A DNA stretch of 64,000 bases from Afipia sp. (GTDB taxonomy: Bacteria > Pseudomonadota > Alphaproteobacteria > Rhizobiales > Xanthobacteraceae). Below the pieces are notes generated by a model, which worked only from the letters and a program-made list of their open reading frames with translations, made no database searches and was not told where the DNA came from. This document shows positions 1 to 8,772 of this stretch, in pieces. The position numbers and the translations under genes are program-made. The stretch is from contig JAFKEQ010000001.1 of the NCBI GenBank assembly GCA_017308575.1, positions 62,001 to 126,000 on the forward strand. The letters run 5' to 3'. The first letter of the stretch is position 1. Every line of letters begins with the position of its first letter.

Positions 1-1529
1 AGCAGACCTTCGCGCATCATCAGGCCGAGATTCTTGCGGGCCCGGCGCCATGGCGCATCTGCCGACTTATAGATGATGTGGCGCAGATCGTTGAGGCGGC
101 CCGGATTGGCAGGCTTGCCCGCCGCCAGCCACGCCTCGCGCGACTGTCCGCCCTTCCACGCGCGCGTGGTGAAGCCGAGAATCTCGACCTTGACGCCGCA
201 GCGCTCCAGCGTGCGCGCAAGGATGTCGGCGCAGGTCGCCGCCACCGTGATGGGCCGTCCGCGCATCGAGCCGGAATTGTCGAGCAGCAGCGTCACCACC
301 GTATCGCGGAAGGTGGCTTCCTTCTCGTGCATGAACGACAGCGGATGGAACGGATCGGTGACCACGCGCGACAGCCGCGCAGGATCGAGGATGCCTTCCT
401 CCAGATCGAAATCCCAGGCGCGGTTCTGCTGCGCCATCAGCTTTCTCTGAAGCCGGTTGGCGAGCCGCGCCACGATGTGCTGCAGATGCGCGAGCTGCTT
501 GTCGAGATATCCGCGCAGCCGTTCCAGTTCGTCGTGCTCGCAAAGGTCTTCCGCCGACACCACTTCATCGAACTTCGGCGCGAAGGCATGATATTCCGGC
601 CCGCGCGGCTCGTTGCCACCGCGACCCGGCGGGCGATGTGCCTCGCCCGGCGTTTCGTCCTCGCCCATCTCATTGTCGTCGAAAGCATCGCTGGCGGAAG
701 CCTGCGCGCTTTCCATGGCGTTCTCGGACATCTCCTCGGACGACGACTCCGCCTGATCGGCGCTCATCTCCTCGGCGGATTCGGTATCGGGCGATCCCTC
801 CGCGCCGGACTGATCGTTTTCGCCTTCGCGGTTGTCGTCCTGATTGTCGTCTTCGTCCTGATCGGCGTTGCTCTCGTCGCTCAGTTCCAGCGCCTGCAGC
901 ACGTCATGCATTGCATCGCCAAAGCGCGCCTGATCCTCGGTGAGATCCTTCAGCATATCGAGACGCGGACCGATCTTGTCCTCAAGAACAGGCCGCCAGA
1001 GATCGACCATCTTGCGTGCGGCCGCCGGCGGCGCAAGACCGGTCAGGCGTTCGCGCACCATCATCGCCAGCGCTTCCGACAACGGCGCATCGGCGCGGTC
1101 GGTGATCTCGTCATACTTGCCGCGATGGAAATGATCGTCGAGCATCGCGGTGAGATTCTTGGCGACGCCGCTCATCCGCTTCGAGCCGATCGCCTCCACC
1201 CGCGCCTGCTCCACCGCATCGAACACGCCGCGCGCCTGCGGATTGCCGGGCACCAGTTTGCGATGCACTTTGGGATCATGACAGGCGATCCGCAGCGCGA
1301 TGGAATCCGCATGGCCGCGCACGATGGCGGCATCCTTGCGGGTCAGCTTGCGCGCAGGCTCGGGCAGCCGCGCCTTGCCGGGCGAAAGGCCGGGACGCTC
1401 GGCGGCGAACGTCACTTCAAGCTCAGGCTGCCTGGCAATGGCGCGTAATGCCGACGTCACCGCCCGCTTGAACGGCTCTGTCGGGGATTCCTTCGATCCG
1501 GTCTTGAACTTGATGTTCGATGTGCTCAT
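1..1529 (-). CDS. cobT: Aerobic cobaltochelatase subunit CobT (3' end outside window)
   Basis: Part of the CobNST complex that inserts Co2+ into hydrogenobyrinic acid a,c-diamide in aerobic cobalamin synthesis (family knowledge). The minus-strand frame is open from ATG at 1529 ([11 protein letters not shown]) to the window edge, about 509 codons of a family near 600-630 residues. Residues about 213-296 are very acidic (Asp/Glu/Ser-rich), as is usual between the N-terminal region and the von Willebrand A domain. The metal-ion-dependent adhesion motif DNSGS (D-x-S-x-S) is visible near residue 416, within [13 protein letters not shown]. cobS lies just upstream on the same strand, so a cobS-cobT operon is likely. 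The stop codon and C-terminus are missing because of the window boundary, not because the gene is broken. Confidence 0.93.
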   Translation of the reverse strand, partial: MSTSNIKFKTGSKESPTEPFKRAVTSALRAIARQPELEVTFAAERPGLSPGKARLPEPARKLTRKDAAIVRGHADSIALRIACHDPKVHRKLVPGNPQARGVFDAVEQARVEAIGSKRMSGVAKNLTAMLDDHFHRGKYDEITDRADAPLSEALAMMVRERLTGLAPPAAARKMVDLWRPVLEDKIGPRLDMLKDLTEDQARFGDAMHDVLQALELSDESNADQDEDDNQDDNREGENDQSGAEGSPDTESAEEMSADQAESSSEEMSENAMESAQASASDAFDDNEMGEDETPGEAHRPPGRGGNEPRGPEYHAFAPKFDEVVSAEDLCEHDELERLRGYLDKQLAHLQHIVARLANRLQRKLMAQQNRAWDFDLEEGILDPARLSRVVTDPFHPLSFMHEKEATFRDTVVTLLLDNSGSMRGRPITVAATCADILARTLERCGVKVEILGFTTRAWKGGQSREAWLAAGKPANPGRLNDLRHIIYKSADAPWRRARKNLGLMMREGL

Positions 1530-1553
1530 CGCTGCGATCTTGCATCCTTTGTC

Positions 1554-1692
1554 CCCTCTCCCCTTGTGGAAGAGGGTGGATCGCCGGGGCGAAGCGAAGG
1601 CGAGCCGGGTGAGGGGTAAAACGCTGCCATGGCCCCCTCACCCGCCTCGCAGTCTTCGACTGCTCGGCACCCTCTCCCACAAGGGGAGAGGG
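1554..1692. repeat. Intergenic inverted repeat between cobS and cobT
   Basis: Two 25-nt arms at 1554-1578 and 1668-1692 are reverse complements with one mismatch (24/25). Inner blocks around 1600-1615 (GGTGAGGGG) and 1636-1645 (CCCCTCACC) extend the pairing. It can form a long hairpin in the cobS-cobT transcript. Similar elements with CCCTCTCCCC arms are common between genes in this bacterial group (recall, not checked). It fills almost all of the 170-bp spacer. Confidence 0.85.
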
Positions 1693-1699
1693 AAGTAAC

Positions 1700-2695
1700 T
1701 CAGCTCAACGCCACGTTGACGGCGCTCTCCGGCAGTTCGGCATTGAAGCAGCGCTGATAGAATTCGGCGACCAGAGGACGTTCGAGTTCGTCGCACTTGT
1801 TGAGGAAGGTCACGCGGAACGCGAAGCCGATATCGCCGAAAATCTCGGCGTTCTCCGCCCAGGTGATGACCGTGCGCGGGCTCATCACCGTGGAGAGATC
1901 GCCGTTGGCGAAGGCGTTGCGCGTCAGGTCCGCGAGACGGACCATCTTGTTGACGATGTCGCGGCCGGCGTCGGTCTGATAGTGCTTGGCCTTGGCCAGC
2001 ACGATTTCGACCTCGTTGTCATGCGGCAGATAGTTCAGCGTGGTCACGATCGACCAGCGGTCCATCTGGCCCTGGTTGATCTGCTGGGTGCCGTGATAGA
2101 GGCCCGACGTATCGCCCAAGCCAATCGTATTGGCGGTGGCGAACAGGCGGAACGCCGGATGCGGCTTGATCACCTTGTTCTGGTCGAGCAGCGTCAGGCG
2201 GCCGGAAACTTCGAGCACGCGCTGGATCACGAACATCACGTCCGGGCGGCCCGCGTCGTATTCGTCGAACACCAGCGCAACATTGTGCTGAAGCGCCCAC
2301 GGCAGGATGCCGTCGCGGAATTCCGTGACCTGCTTGCCGTCCTTGACCACGATCGAGTCCTTGCCGACGAGGTCGATGCGGCTGATGTGGCTGTCGAGGT
2401 TGACGCGCACGCACGGCCAGTTCAGCCGCGCGGCGACCTGCTCGATATGGGTCGACTTGCCGGTGCCGTGATAACCCGTGACCATGACGCGGCGGTTCCT
2501 GGCAAAGCCGGCGAGAATGGCGAGCGTCGTCGCGCGGTCGAAACGGTAGTCCGGATCGGTGTCGGGCACATGCGGGTCGGTCGCGGAATAAGCCGGAACC
2601 TCAAGGTCGCTGTCGATACCAAAGACCTGGCGGACCGACACTTTCATGTCGGGGAGGTTCGCGATTTCCTGCGTTTGAGTCGTGGCGGCGCTCAT
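1700..2695 (-). CDS. cobS: Aerobic cobaltochelatase subunit CobS (MoxR-like AAA+ ATPase)
   Basis: The ATPase partner of CobT; the CobST rings drive cobalt insertion by CobN (family knowledge). The protein has 331 residues, the usual CobS length. Walker A is GYHGTGKST at residues 74-82, and Walker B is LVFDEYD at 141-147. The N-terminus [19 protein letters not shown] is typical of CobS. It precedes cobT on the same strand with a 170-bp spacer that is filled by an inverted repeat. cobN is not in the window. No cobalamin riboswitch core was recognised in the 289 bp upstream. Confidence 0.95.
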   Translation of the reverse strand: MSAATTQTQEIANLPDMKVSVRQVFGIDSDLEVPAYSATDPHVPDTDPDYRFDRATTLAILAGFARNRRVMVTGYHGTGKSTHIEQVAARLNWPCVRVNLDSHISRIDLVGKDSIVVKDGKQVTEFRDGILPWALQHNVALVFDEYDAGRPDVMFVIQRVLEVSGRLTLLDQNKVIKPHPAFRLFATANTIGLGDTSGLYHGTQQINQGQMDRWSIVTTLNYLPHDNEVEIVLAKAKHYQTDAGRDIVNKMVRLADLTRNAFANGDLSTVMSPRTVITWAENAEIFGDIGFAFRVTFLNKCDELERPLVAEFYQRCFNAELPESAVNVALS

Positions 2696-2984
2696 CAGTC
2701 CTCCGTGGTCCCGGATGCTCCCGAAACCAGACGTATTTGCTGCGGGTGGGGTGCGTGGTTCAACCTAGCAGACAGATGCGGGCGGAAGAAGCCCGCCCGG
2801 ACAGGAAAGTTCCTCTGCCTTATCATTGAGATAGGTCATATCCTCGACTTTGGTAGGTCTGCCCTGCGATTGCCGCGACGCCTGCTGTAAATCACCATCG
2901 CTTTGCAGCATTTTCGGGCGGCTTGAGGCGGCCTGAGTCCGTGTATGTTGCCTTCATGAAATTCGGGCCAGCGTCGGACAACCG

Positions 2985-3605
2985 GTGACTTCATATCTCC
3001 ATGACCTGATCGGCTTTGTCTCGCTGCACGCCGAATTCGCCTATGGCGCGATTTTTCTGGCCGCTTTTCTGGAAGCCATCCCGATCCTCGGCGCCTTGAT
3101 TCCCGGATCCACCATCATCGTGGCCTTGAGTGCGCTGGTGCCGGGTGGTGACCTCAAGCTCGCGCCAGTGCTGGCAGCGGCGGTTGTCGGCGCTTTGCTC
3201 GGCGACGGGGCGGCCTTCGCCATCGGCCGCCGGAACGAACAGAAGGTGCTGACCTCGTGGCCGCTGTCCGGCTATCCCGGCCTTGTCGCGCAGGCCGAAG
3301 CGTTCTTCACGCGCTACGGGACGCTGGCGGTGCTGTTCGCCCGTTTCGTGCCGCCGGTGCGGGCGGTTGTCCCGATCACCGCCGGTGCGCTCGGCATGCC
3401 GCCGCAACGCTTCTATCCGGTCAACGTCGCCGCGATTCTGTTATGGGCACCTGCGCATATCCTGCCCGGCGTACTGGCCGGCTCGGCGGCGGAACAATGG
3501 GGCATGAAGATCGAGCATTACGGATGGCCGCTCGCGGGCGGCATTGTCGCAGCCGGATGCATCGGCTGGGCGATCTACCACTGGCGCAGGCGCAAGGCCG
3601 CCTGA
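2985..3605 (+). CDS. DedA family membrane protein
   Basis: The 206-residue protein begins at GTG 2985; the nearby ATG triplets upstream (2945, 2956) are out of frame. Several hydrophobic segments are visible, with an early loop EAIPILGALIPGST and the family signature FARFVPPVRAVVPITAG near residues 115-131 (F-x-R-F-x-P-x-x-R). DedA/SNARE-associated/VTT proteins are inner-membrane proteins linked to lipid translocation and proton-motive-force maintenance; the substrate cannot be read from sequence. The C-terminus is basic (WRRRKAA). A DUF1801 gene follows after 12 bp, suggesting co-transcription. Confidence 0.9.
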   Translation: MTSYLHDLIGFVSLHAEFAYGAIFLAAFLEAIPILGALIPGSTIIVALSALVPGGDLKLAPVLAAAVVGALLGDGAAFAIGRRNEQKVLTSWPLSGYPGLVAQAEAFFTRYGTLAVLFARFVPPVRAVVPITAGALGMPPQRFYPVNVAAILLWAPAHILPGVLAGSAAEQWGMKIEHYGWPLAGGIVAAGCIGWAIYHWRRRKAA

Positions 3606-3617
3606 AGGAGAATCCCG

Positions 3618-4112
3618 ATGATGCGAAGCCCCCGGCACGCTTTCAAGGACAAGACTGTTGCAAAAGTCTTCGCGGACTATCCAGCCGCCGTCCGCACGAG
3701 GCTGCTCATGCTTCGCGAGATGATCTACAGCACTGCCGCAACCATCGATGGCGTCGGCCCTCTCGAAGAGACGCTGAAATGGGGCCAGCCCAGCTATCTC
3801 ACCACCGAAACGGGCAGCGGAAGCACCATCCGGATCGACCGCGTGAAGGACAACAACCGCGTCGCCCTGTATTTCCACTGCCAGACCGATCTGATCGCGA
3901 CGTTTCGCGAACTTTACCCGGCGGACATGGAATATGCCGGCAACCGGAGCATCGTTCTCGGCCTGACAGCAAAACTCCCCGAGCAAGCGCTGCGGCACTG
4001 CATCGGGCTTGCGCTCACCTATCATGCACGCAAGCAGCCCGGGGCGCGCAAGAAACGGCAACCGGGCAAGACAGGCACGTCACGGCGCGCCCGCCTGAAA
4101 AAGCAGACCTGA
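3618..4112 (+). CDS. DUF1801 domain-containing protein
   Basis: A 164-residue soluble protein. The segment LKWGQPSYLT near residue 54, after a helix resembling LREMIYSTAATIDGVG, matches the DUF1801/YdhG-like fold. In that family it is a small alpha/beta domain of unknown function. The last about 30 residues are strongly basic (Lys/Arg-rich, such as KKRQPGK), so contact with nucleic acid is possible but unproven. It starts 12 bp after the DedA gene, with AAGGAG just upstream of the ATG. It ends exactly where the opposite-strand J-domain gene ends (4112/4113). Confidence 0.85.
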   Translation: MMRSPRHAFKDKTVAKVFADYPAAVRTRLLMLREMIYSTAATIDGVGPLEETLKWGQPSYLTTETGSGSTIRIDRVKDNNRVALYFHCQTDLIATFRELYPADMEYAGNRSIVLGLTAKLPEQALRHCIGLALTYHARKQPGARKKRQPGKTGTSRRARLKKQT

Positions 4113-4766
4113 TCAGGTCTCGCTGCGCACGACCGTCTTGAGATAGTTGTAGGCCTTGATGATCTCGATCAGGCGGTCTTCGGTGGAGCGGTCGCCGCCA
4201 TTGGCGTCGGGATGATGCTGCTTCACCAGCAGCTTGTACTTGGCCTTGACCGATTCCAGTGTCGCGTCCGGTCCCAATCCCATCACCTGCAGCGCCTTGC
4301 GCTCGGCATTGAAAATCTTTCGCGTTTCCGCTTTCGGCTCTTCCCGCTTCGCATTGGAATTCCAGCGGCTGCGGCCGTTCATTTCGCTGAAGACGCTGAA
4401 CGGATCGATAGCGTCCTCCAGGTTCACCTTGCCGGTCTTGCCTTTGCCCTTGGCGCCGTTCTGACCCATTTTCCAGGTCGGGCGGTGACCGGTCTGCGCG
4501 TCCTTCTGATAGGTGGCGACAGCATCCTCACTCATGCCCTGGAAGAAATTGTAGCCCTGATTGTATTCGCGGACGTGGTTGAGGCAGAAATGCCAATAGT
4601 CCTTCTCCTGACCGCGGCCCTTGGGCGCGCGATGCGCGCCCCGGTTCTTGCAGCCCGGCGCCTCGCACATCTGCGCTTCCTCGCGCGCGGCAGCCTGCTG
4701 CTTGGCGCTCAGCTTGTTGGGTTTCACGCGGATGCTGTCGAAGAATTTGGATGAGTCGATGGCCAT
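4113..4766 (-). CDS. J-domain protein with N-terminal Cys/His motif (DnaJ-like co-chaperone)
   Basis: 217 residues from ATG 4766 (MAIDSSKFFDS). A longer reading from 4910 would overlap the divergent bolA start and looks non-coding, so the shorter start is preferred. The J domain is at the C-terminus, about residues 157-217, with the HPD triad at 185-187 (KQHHPDANGG), which stimulates Hsp70 ATPase in this family. Residues 34-64 carry C-x4-C (CEAPGC), His45 and C-x2-H (CLNH), a possible metal site. The middle (90-150) is low-complexity and charged. There is no canonical DnaJ Gly/Phe or CxxCxGxG region, so this is not the DnaK partner DnaJ itself. bolA is divergent. Confidence 0.9.
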   Translation of the reverse strand: MAIDSSKFFDSIRVKPNKLSAKQQAAAREEAQMCEAPGCKNRGAHRAPKGRGQEKDYWHFCLNHVREYNQGYNFFQGMSEDAVATYQKDAQTGHRPTWKMGQNGAKGKGKTGKVNLEDAIDPFSVFSEMNGRSRWNSNAKREEPKAETRKIFNAERKALQVMGLGPDATLESVKAKYKLLVKQHHPDANGGDRSTEDRLIEIIKAYNYLKTVVRSET

Positions 4767-4908
4767 GACGAACTGATGACGTACCTTGCTGCCGGCTTCA
4801 GGTCTTGAAGCGAATTTTCGCGGTCGCGCACTATACACCAGCGCACATGCGCGCTGCAATTGATGCGGCCATTGACCTTCGGCAATAACGCACGATATTG
4901 CGCAGATC

Positions 4909-5214
4909 ATGACCGCACGAGATCAGATCACAAAGAAGTTGAGCGAAGCTTTCACACCCGAAAGCCTCGATGTCATGGATGAGTCGCATCTGCATGAAGG
5001 CCATGCAGGCCACAGGCCCGGCGGCGAGACGCATTTCAGGGTTTATATTGTATCGAAGGCTTTCGAAGGGAAGACCCGGGTCGACCGCCATCGCATGATA
5101 AATTCACTGCTGGCACCGGAATTGGCCGGCTCGGTCCATGCGCTGGCGATCCACGCCTATGCGCCGGACGAAGACGGCCGCCGTCCGCCGCCCGCGGACG
5201 CCTGCAAGCACTGA
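4909..5214 (+). CDS. BolA family protein
   Basis: A 101-residue protein with the BolA signature: SHLHEGHAGHRPGGETHFRV near the middle, then SKAFEGKTRVDRHRMI and the LLAPELAGSVHALAIHAYAP end. BolA proteins bind [2Fe-2S] clusters together with monothiol glutaredoxins and affect iron and envelope regulation (family knowledge). The conserved His residues of HEGH and the RHR motif are present. It is divergent from the J-domain gene, with a 142-bp shared promoter region, and is followed 7 bp later by the end of the convergent CNNM gene. The paralogue cannot be decided from the sequence. Confidence 0.92.
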   Translation: MTARDQITKKLSEAFTPESLDVMDESHLHEGHAGHRPGGETHFRVYIVSKAFEGKTRVDRHRMINSLLAPELAGSVHALAIHAYAPDEDGRRPPPADACKH

Positions 5215-5221
5215 ACCGCTG

Positions 5222-6571
5222 CTAGAACGCCGTTCCGGCTCTGGTCCGCTTTTGCGGGGTTTCGCTTTCGCGCGGCACCGGCACGATCCGCAATGCGGTG
5301 ATGCGATTGCGCTCCCGCCGCAGCACGCGGAACCTGAAACCGTGGAACGTGAAACTCTGTCCACGGTCGGGAATCGAGCGCGCCTCGTGAATGACAAGGC
5401 CCGCAATGGTGGTGGCTTCCTCGTCCGGCAGGTGCCAGTCCATCGCGCGGTTGAGATCGCGGATCGGCACCGAACCATCGACCACCACCGACCCATCCGG
5501 CTGCGCGCGAACGCCCGCAACGGCGACGTCATGCTCGTCCGAAATATCGCCGACGATCTCTTCCAGGATGTCTTCCAGCGTCACCATGCCTTCGACTTCG
5601 CCGTATTCGTCGACCACGAGGGCGAAGTGGGTCTTGCGGCGGCGGAACGCCTTGAGCTGTTCGGACAGCGGACGCATTTCCGGCACGAACCACGGCGGGC
5701 GTGCGATGGCGCCGACATCGACCTTCGAGGTGTCGCCGTCGGCCGCACGAATCGCGCGCAGCAGATCCTTGGCGTGAAGCACGCCGACGATATTTTCCGG
5801 CTTCTCGCGCCACAGCGGAATGCGGGTGTATTCGGTATCGAGAATGGACTCGATCACAGCGTCCCGGGGCCCATCGACATTGACGCTGATCATCTTGGTG
5901 CGATGGACCATGACGTCGGAGACGGCGAGGTCGCCGAACCGGAACACGTTCTGGATATACTCCGCCTCGCCGCTTTCGATCTTGCCATGCTCGGCGGATT
6001 CACCGACCAGCCCCTCGATCTCGGAATCGGTCAGGATCTCGTGCTGCGACGATTCCTTGACGCCGAGCATCCGCAGAATCGCGCGCGACGCGGTGTTGAG
6101 CAGCCAGTTCAGCGGATAGAAGACGAGATAAGAGACATAGAGCGGATATGCGATCCACTGCGACACCGGCACCGGTTCACGGATCGCCAGCGTCTTCGGC
6201 ACCTGCTCGCCGACCACGATGTGCAGCGATGAGAAAATCAGGAAGCCCGCAATGAAGGACGTGAAATGCAGCGCCGACGCCGGCATGCCGAGCGGCTCCA
6301 GCACCGGCTTGAGCAGCGCGGCGACCGTCGGCTCGCCGACCCAGCCGAGACCGAGCGAAGCCATGGTGATGCCGAGCTGACAGCAGGCCAGATAGGCCTC
6401 GACATCGTCCATCATCGTCATCAGCAGGCGCGCGCCGAAGCGGTTCTGCTCCGCCATCGCCTTGACGCGGAAGCCGCGGCTTTTAACCAGCGCAAATTCC
6501 GCCGCCACATAGAACGCGTTGGCGGCGAGCAGAAGCAGCGCGATGAGCAGATTGACAACGGCTGAGTTCAT
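5222..6571 (-). CDS. CNNM/CorC-HlyC family membrane protein (hemolysin-like)
   Basis: 449 residues. The N-terminal about 190 residues form a DUF21/CNNM membrane domain, starting NLLIALLLLAANAFYVAAEF, with further hydrophobic helices including TSFIAGFLIFSSLHIVVGE. Next comes a tandem CBS pair (around DVMVHRTKMISVNVDG and FALVVDEYGEVEGMVTLED) and a C-terminal CorC/HlyC transporter-associated domain (about 360-440). The family is linked to Mg2+ and other cation export; the label hemolysin is historical. It is transcribed toward bolA, 82 bp downstream of aroB on the same strand, so it may be read from the aroKB transcript. Confidence 0.92.
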   Translation of the reverse strand: MNSAVVNLLIALLLLAANAFYVAAEFALVKSRGFRVKAMAEQNRFGARLLMTMMDDVEAYLACCQLGITMASLGLGWVGEPTVAALLKPVLEPLGMPASALHFTSFIAGFLIFSSLHIVVGEQVPKTLAIREPVPVSQWIAYPLYVSYLVFYPLNWLLNTASRAILRMLGVKESSQHEILTDSEIEGLVGESAEHGKIESGEAEYIQNVFRFGDLAVSDVMVHRTKMISVNVDGPRDAVIESILDTEYTRIPLWREKPENIVGVLHAKDLLRAIRAADGDTSKVDVGAIARPPWFVPEMRPLSEQLKAFRRRKTHFALVVDEYGEVEGMVTLEDILEEIVGDISDEHDVAVAGVRAQPDGSVVVDGSVPIRDLNRAMDWHLPDEEATTIAGLVIHEARSIPDRGQSFTFHGFRFRVLRRERNRITALRIVPVPRESETPQKRTRAGTAF

Positions 6572-6653
6572 AATGGTCCCGCGATAATGCCGTTCCGGGT
6601 CAAACCCTTTGCCACGAAACGCCCCGGCTTCTCATATCCGGATAACAGCGTGA

Positions 6654-7811
6654 TTACCCGGATAGTTTCGCTGCAAGAAAATGACGGACTGTCGACGGAT
6701 CGACATCATTGGCGATGACCGCCTTGCCGATCTTTTCCAGCAGGATGAACGTCAGCCGCCCGCGCTTCACTTTCTTGTCCTGCGCCATCAGCGTCATCAG
6801 TGCGTCCGCATCCGCAAGGCCTTCTTGTTGGAAACCGGCAATGTCCTGCAGCCGGGTCGGCAGTCCCACCGCGGCGAGATGATGCTGCACGCGCGCCGCA
6901 TCGTCCGCCGAAATCATGTTCAGTTGCGCCGAAAATTCGGCGGCCAGCACCATGCCCACCGCCACGCCCTCGCCATGGAACAGCCGGTCCGAAAAGCCGG
7001 TCGCGGCTTCCAGCGCATGACCGAACGTGTGCCCAAGATTGAGCAAGGCGCGGTCGCCGGTTTCGCGCTCGTCGCGCGCCACGATCGCGGCCTTGGCGCG
7101 GCAGCTTTCCGCGATGGCATGTTCGCGGGCGGCGCTGCCGGAAAAAATCCCGGCATGGTTGGCTTCGAGCCACTCAAAAAATTTCAGGTCGCCCAGCACG
7201 CCGTATTTGGCCACTTCCGCATAACCCGCGCGGAACTGGCGCGGCGACAGCGTGTCGAGCACCGAAGTATCGGCGATCACCAGCACCGGCTGATGAAACG
7301 CGCCGACCAGATTCTTGCCATGCGGCGAATTGATTCCGGTCTTGCCGCCGACCGAGGAGTCCACCTGCGCCAGCAGCGAAGTCGGCACCTGCACGAAATC
7401 GACGCCGCGCCGGACAATGGCCGCCGCGAATCCCGCAAGATCGCCGATCACGCCGCCGCCGAGCGCGATCACGAGGTCGTTGCGTTCGATCTTCGCCGCG
7501 ATCAGTCCTTCGGACACATCCTGCAAGACGGAATAACTCTTGGAGCCCTCGCCCTCGCCCACCACGATCCGCGACGATGCGATCCCGGCTTCGGCCAGCG
7601 CCGCCTCCGTCTTCGCAAGCCAATGCTTCGCAACCGTATGATCGGTGACAATGGCGGTGCGCGCGCCCGGACGCAGCTTCGCGATGCGCTGGCCGAGCGA
7701 CGGCAACACGTCGCGGCCGATGATGATGTCATAGGCGCGGTCGCCGAGGGCGACCCCGACGGTCACCGGATCTGCGGTCACCGAATTCGAAGTCTTGGCA
7801 GGAATGATCAT
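6654..7811 (-). CDS. aroB: 3-Dehydroquinate synthase
   Basis: Converts DAHP to 3-dehydroquinate, step 2 of the shikimate pathway; it is NAD- and Zn-dependent and cytosolic. 385 residues from ATG 7811 (MIIPAKTSNSV). The frame runs further upstream, but the ATG overlapping the aroK stop (7808-7811, ATGA) is preferred. Family motifs: LGGGVIGDLAGFAA, QVPTSLLAQVDSSVGGKTGIN, and metal ligands in LNLGHTFGHA and HGEGVAVGM. The 4-nt overlap with aroK indicates translational coupling, and both genes act in the same pathway. Confidence 0.97.
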   Translation of the reverse strand: MIIPAKTSNSVTADPVTVGVALGDRAYDIIIGRDVLPSLGQRIAKLRPGARTAIVTDHTVAKHWLAKTEAALAEAGIASSRIVVGEGEGSKSYSVLQDVSEGLIAAKIERNDLVIALGGGVIGDLAGFAAAIVRRGVDFVQVPTSLLAQVDSSVGGKTGINSPHGKNLVGAFHQPVLVIADTSVLDTLSPRQFRAGYAEVAKYGVLGDLKFFEWLEANHAGIFSGSAAREHAIAESCRAKAAIVARDERETGDRALLNLGHTFGHALEAATGFSDRLFHGEGVAVGMVLAAEFSAQLNMISADDAARVQHHLAAVGLPTRLQDIAGFQQEGLADADALMTLMAQDKKVKRGRLTFILLEKIGKAVIANDVDPSTVRHFLAAKLSG

Positions 7812-8434
7812 TTCGTTCCGTTTGAAGAAGATGAAGCCGCGCCGGACACAAGGCGAGCATGGAGGGCGTCGATACATTCATCGACGATTTTCTCGTGCGG
7901 CACGTCGCGCGACGCGACCGCAAGATCGGCGAGCCGGTAAAACGGGCTACGCTCGGCGATCAGCCGTTCGATGGTCGCGGCAGGATCGGCGGTCTGCAGC
8001 AGCGGCCGGTCGGCGCGGCGCTTGACGCGCTTCAGAATTACATCGCCGTCGGCCTGAAGCCAGACAGAGACCGCCTTGTCGTGAATCCGGCTCCGCGTTT
8101 CCTCGCGCATGAATGCCCCGCCGCCGGTGGCGATGACGCACGGACCACCCTCCAGCAGCCGCGCGATCACCCGCGCCTCGCCATCGCGGAAATACGGCTC
8201 GCCATGCTGCGCGAAAATCTCGGACACCGTCAGGCCCGCATGCGCGACTTCGATTTCATGATCGGCGTCGAGAAACGGGATATTGAGGCGCGCCCCGAGC
8301 CGCCGCCCGATGGTGGACTTGCCCGATCCCATCATGCCGACGAGCACGACCGGACGAGCGCCCAAGGCCGCGACAATCCGCGCTTCCTGGGTCAGGCTGT
8401 CCTGCTGTCTGTCTGCGATCTCGGTCATGTCCAT
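7808..8434 (-). CDS. aroK: Shikimate kinase
   Basis: Phosphorylates shikimate at the 3-OH using ATP (shikimate pathway step 5). 208 residues with Walker A GMMGSGKST near residues 33-41, the shikimate-binding region DADHEIE (about 56-62), GGGAF near 104-108, and the lid Arg region RRADRPLL. The length is slightly above the E. coli enzyme because of a roughly 25-residue N-terminal extension, usual in alphaproteobacteria. An in-frame Met at residue 3 is an alternative start. First gene of the aroK-aroB pair; the ATGA overlap is at 7808-7811. Confidence 0.97.
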   Translation of the reverse strand: MDMTEIADRQQDSLTQEARIVAALGARPVVLVGMMGSGKSTIGRRLGARLNIPFLDADHEIEVAHAGLTVSEIFAQHGEPYFRDGEARVIARLLEGGPCVIATGGGAFMREETRSRIHDKAVSVWLQADGDVILKRVKRRADRPLLQTADPAATIERLIAERSPFYRLADLAVASRDVPHEKIVDECIDALHARLVSGAASSSSNGTK

Positions 8435-8614
8435 CGGCTCAATCGGCCGCTAAAGTGGCTATGGGCCACCTATACTACTCCTGCGCAGGCTGCCGCCAGA
8501 GACTCTTGCCCAAACAGCGCGAACATGTTGGTACTTCATGCGGCTGAACGGTCTGTTCCGCCGGTTAACGCGGCGCGGCCGCCGCATCCAAAGGTTAACG
8601 TCGAGGCGATTGCG

Positions 8615-8761
8615 ATGCCCAGCCTGTTTCGCTTCCTGACTGTCGTGGCGGTGATCGGCGGGCTGATCTATGGCGCCATTTTCGCACTCGCCAATTTCGT
8701 CAATCCGAAGCCGCGCGAAATGACGGTCAGCGTTCCGTCCGACAGATTCCTCAAAAAATAG
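8615..8761 (+). CDS. Small single-span membrane protein upstream of xerD
   Basis: 48 residues from ATG 8615, preceded by a GAGG at 8603-8606 at good spacing. One hydrophobic helix at residues 4-29 (FRFLTVVAVIGGLIYGAIF and on) is followed by a short hydrophilic tail rich in Pro and Lys (NFVNPKPREMTVSVP). It stops 11 bp before xerD in the same direction, so co-transcription is likely. The clean topology, plausible ribosome site and position argue for a real gene. I recall similar small proteins upstream of xerD in related genomes but cannot verify that. Function unknown. Confidence 0.75.
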   Translation: MPSLFRFLTVVAVIGGLIYGAIFALANFVNPKPREMTVSVPSDRFLKK

Positions 8762-8772
8762 CGGCGGGGACC

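Noticed and set aside
2696..2984. Cobalamin riboswitch before cobS
   Set aside because: I could not find the conserved core or a clear leader with helices; the interval is short and faces a divergent gene.
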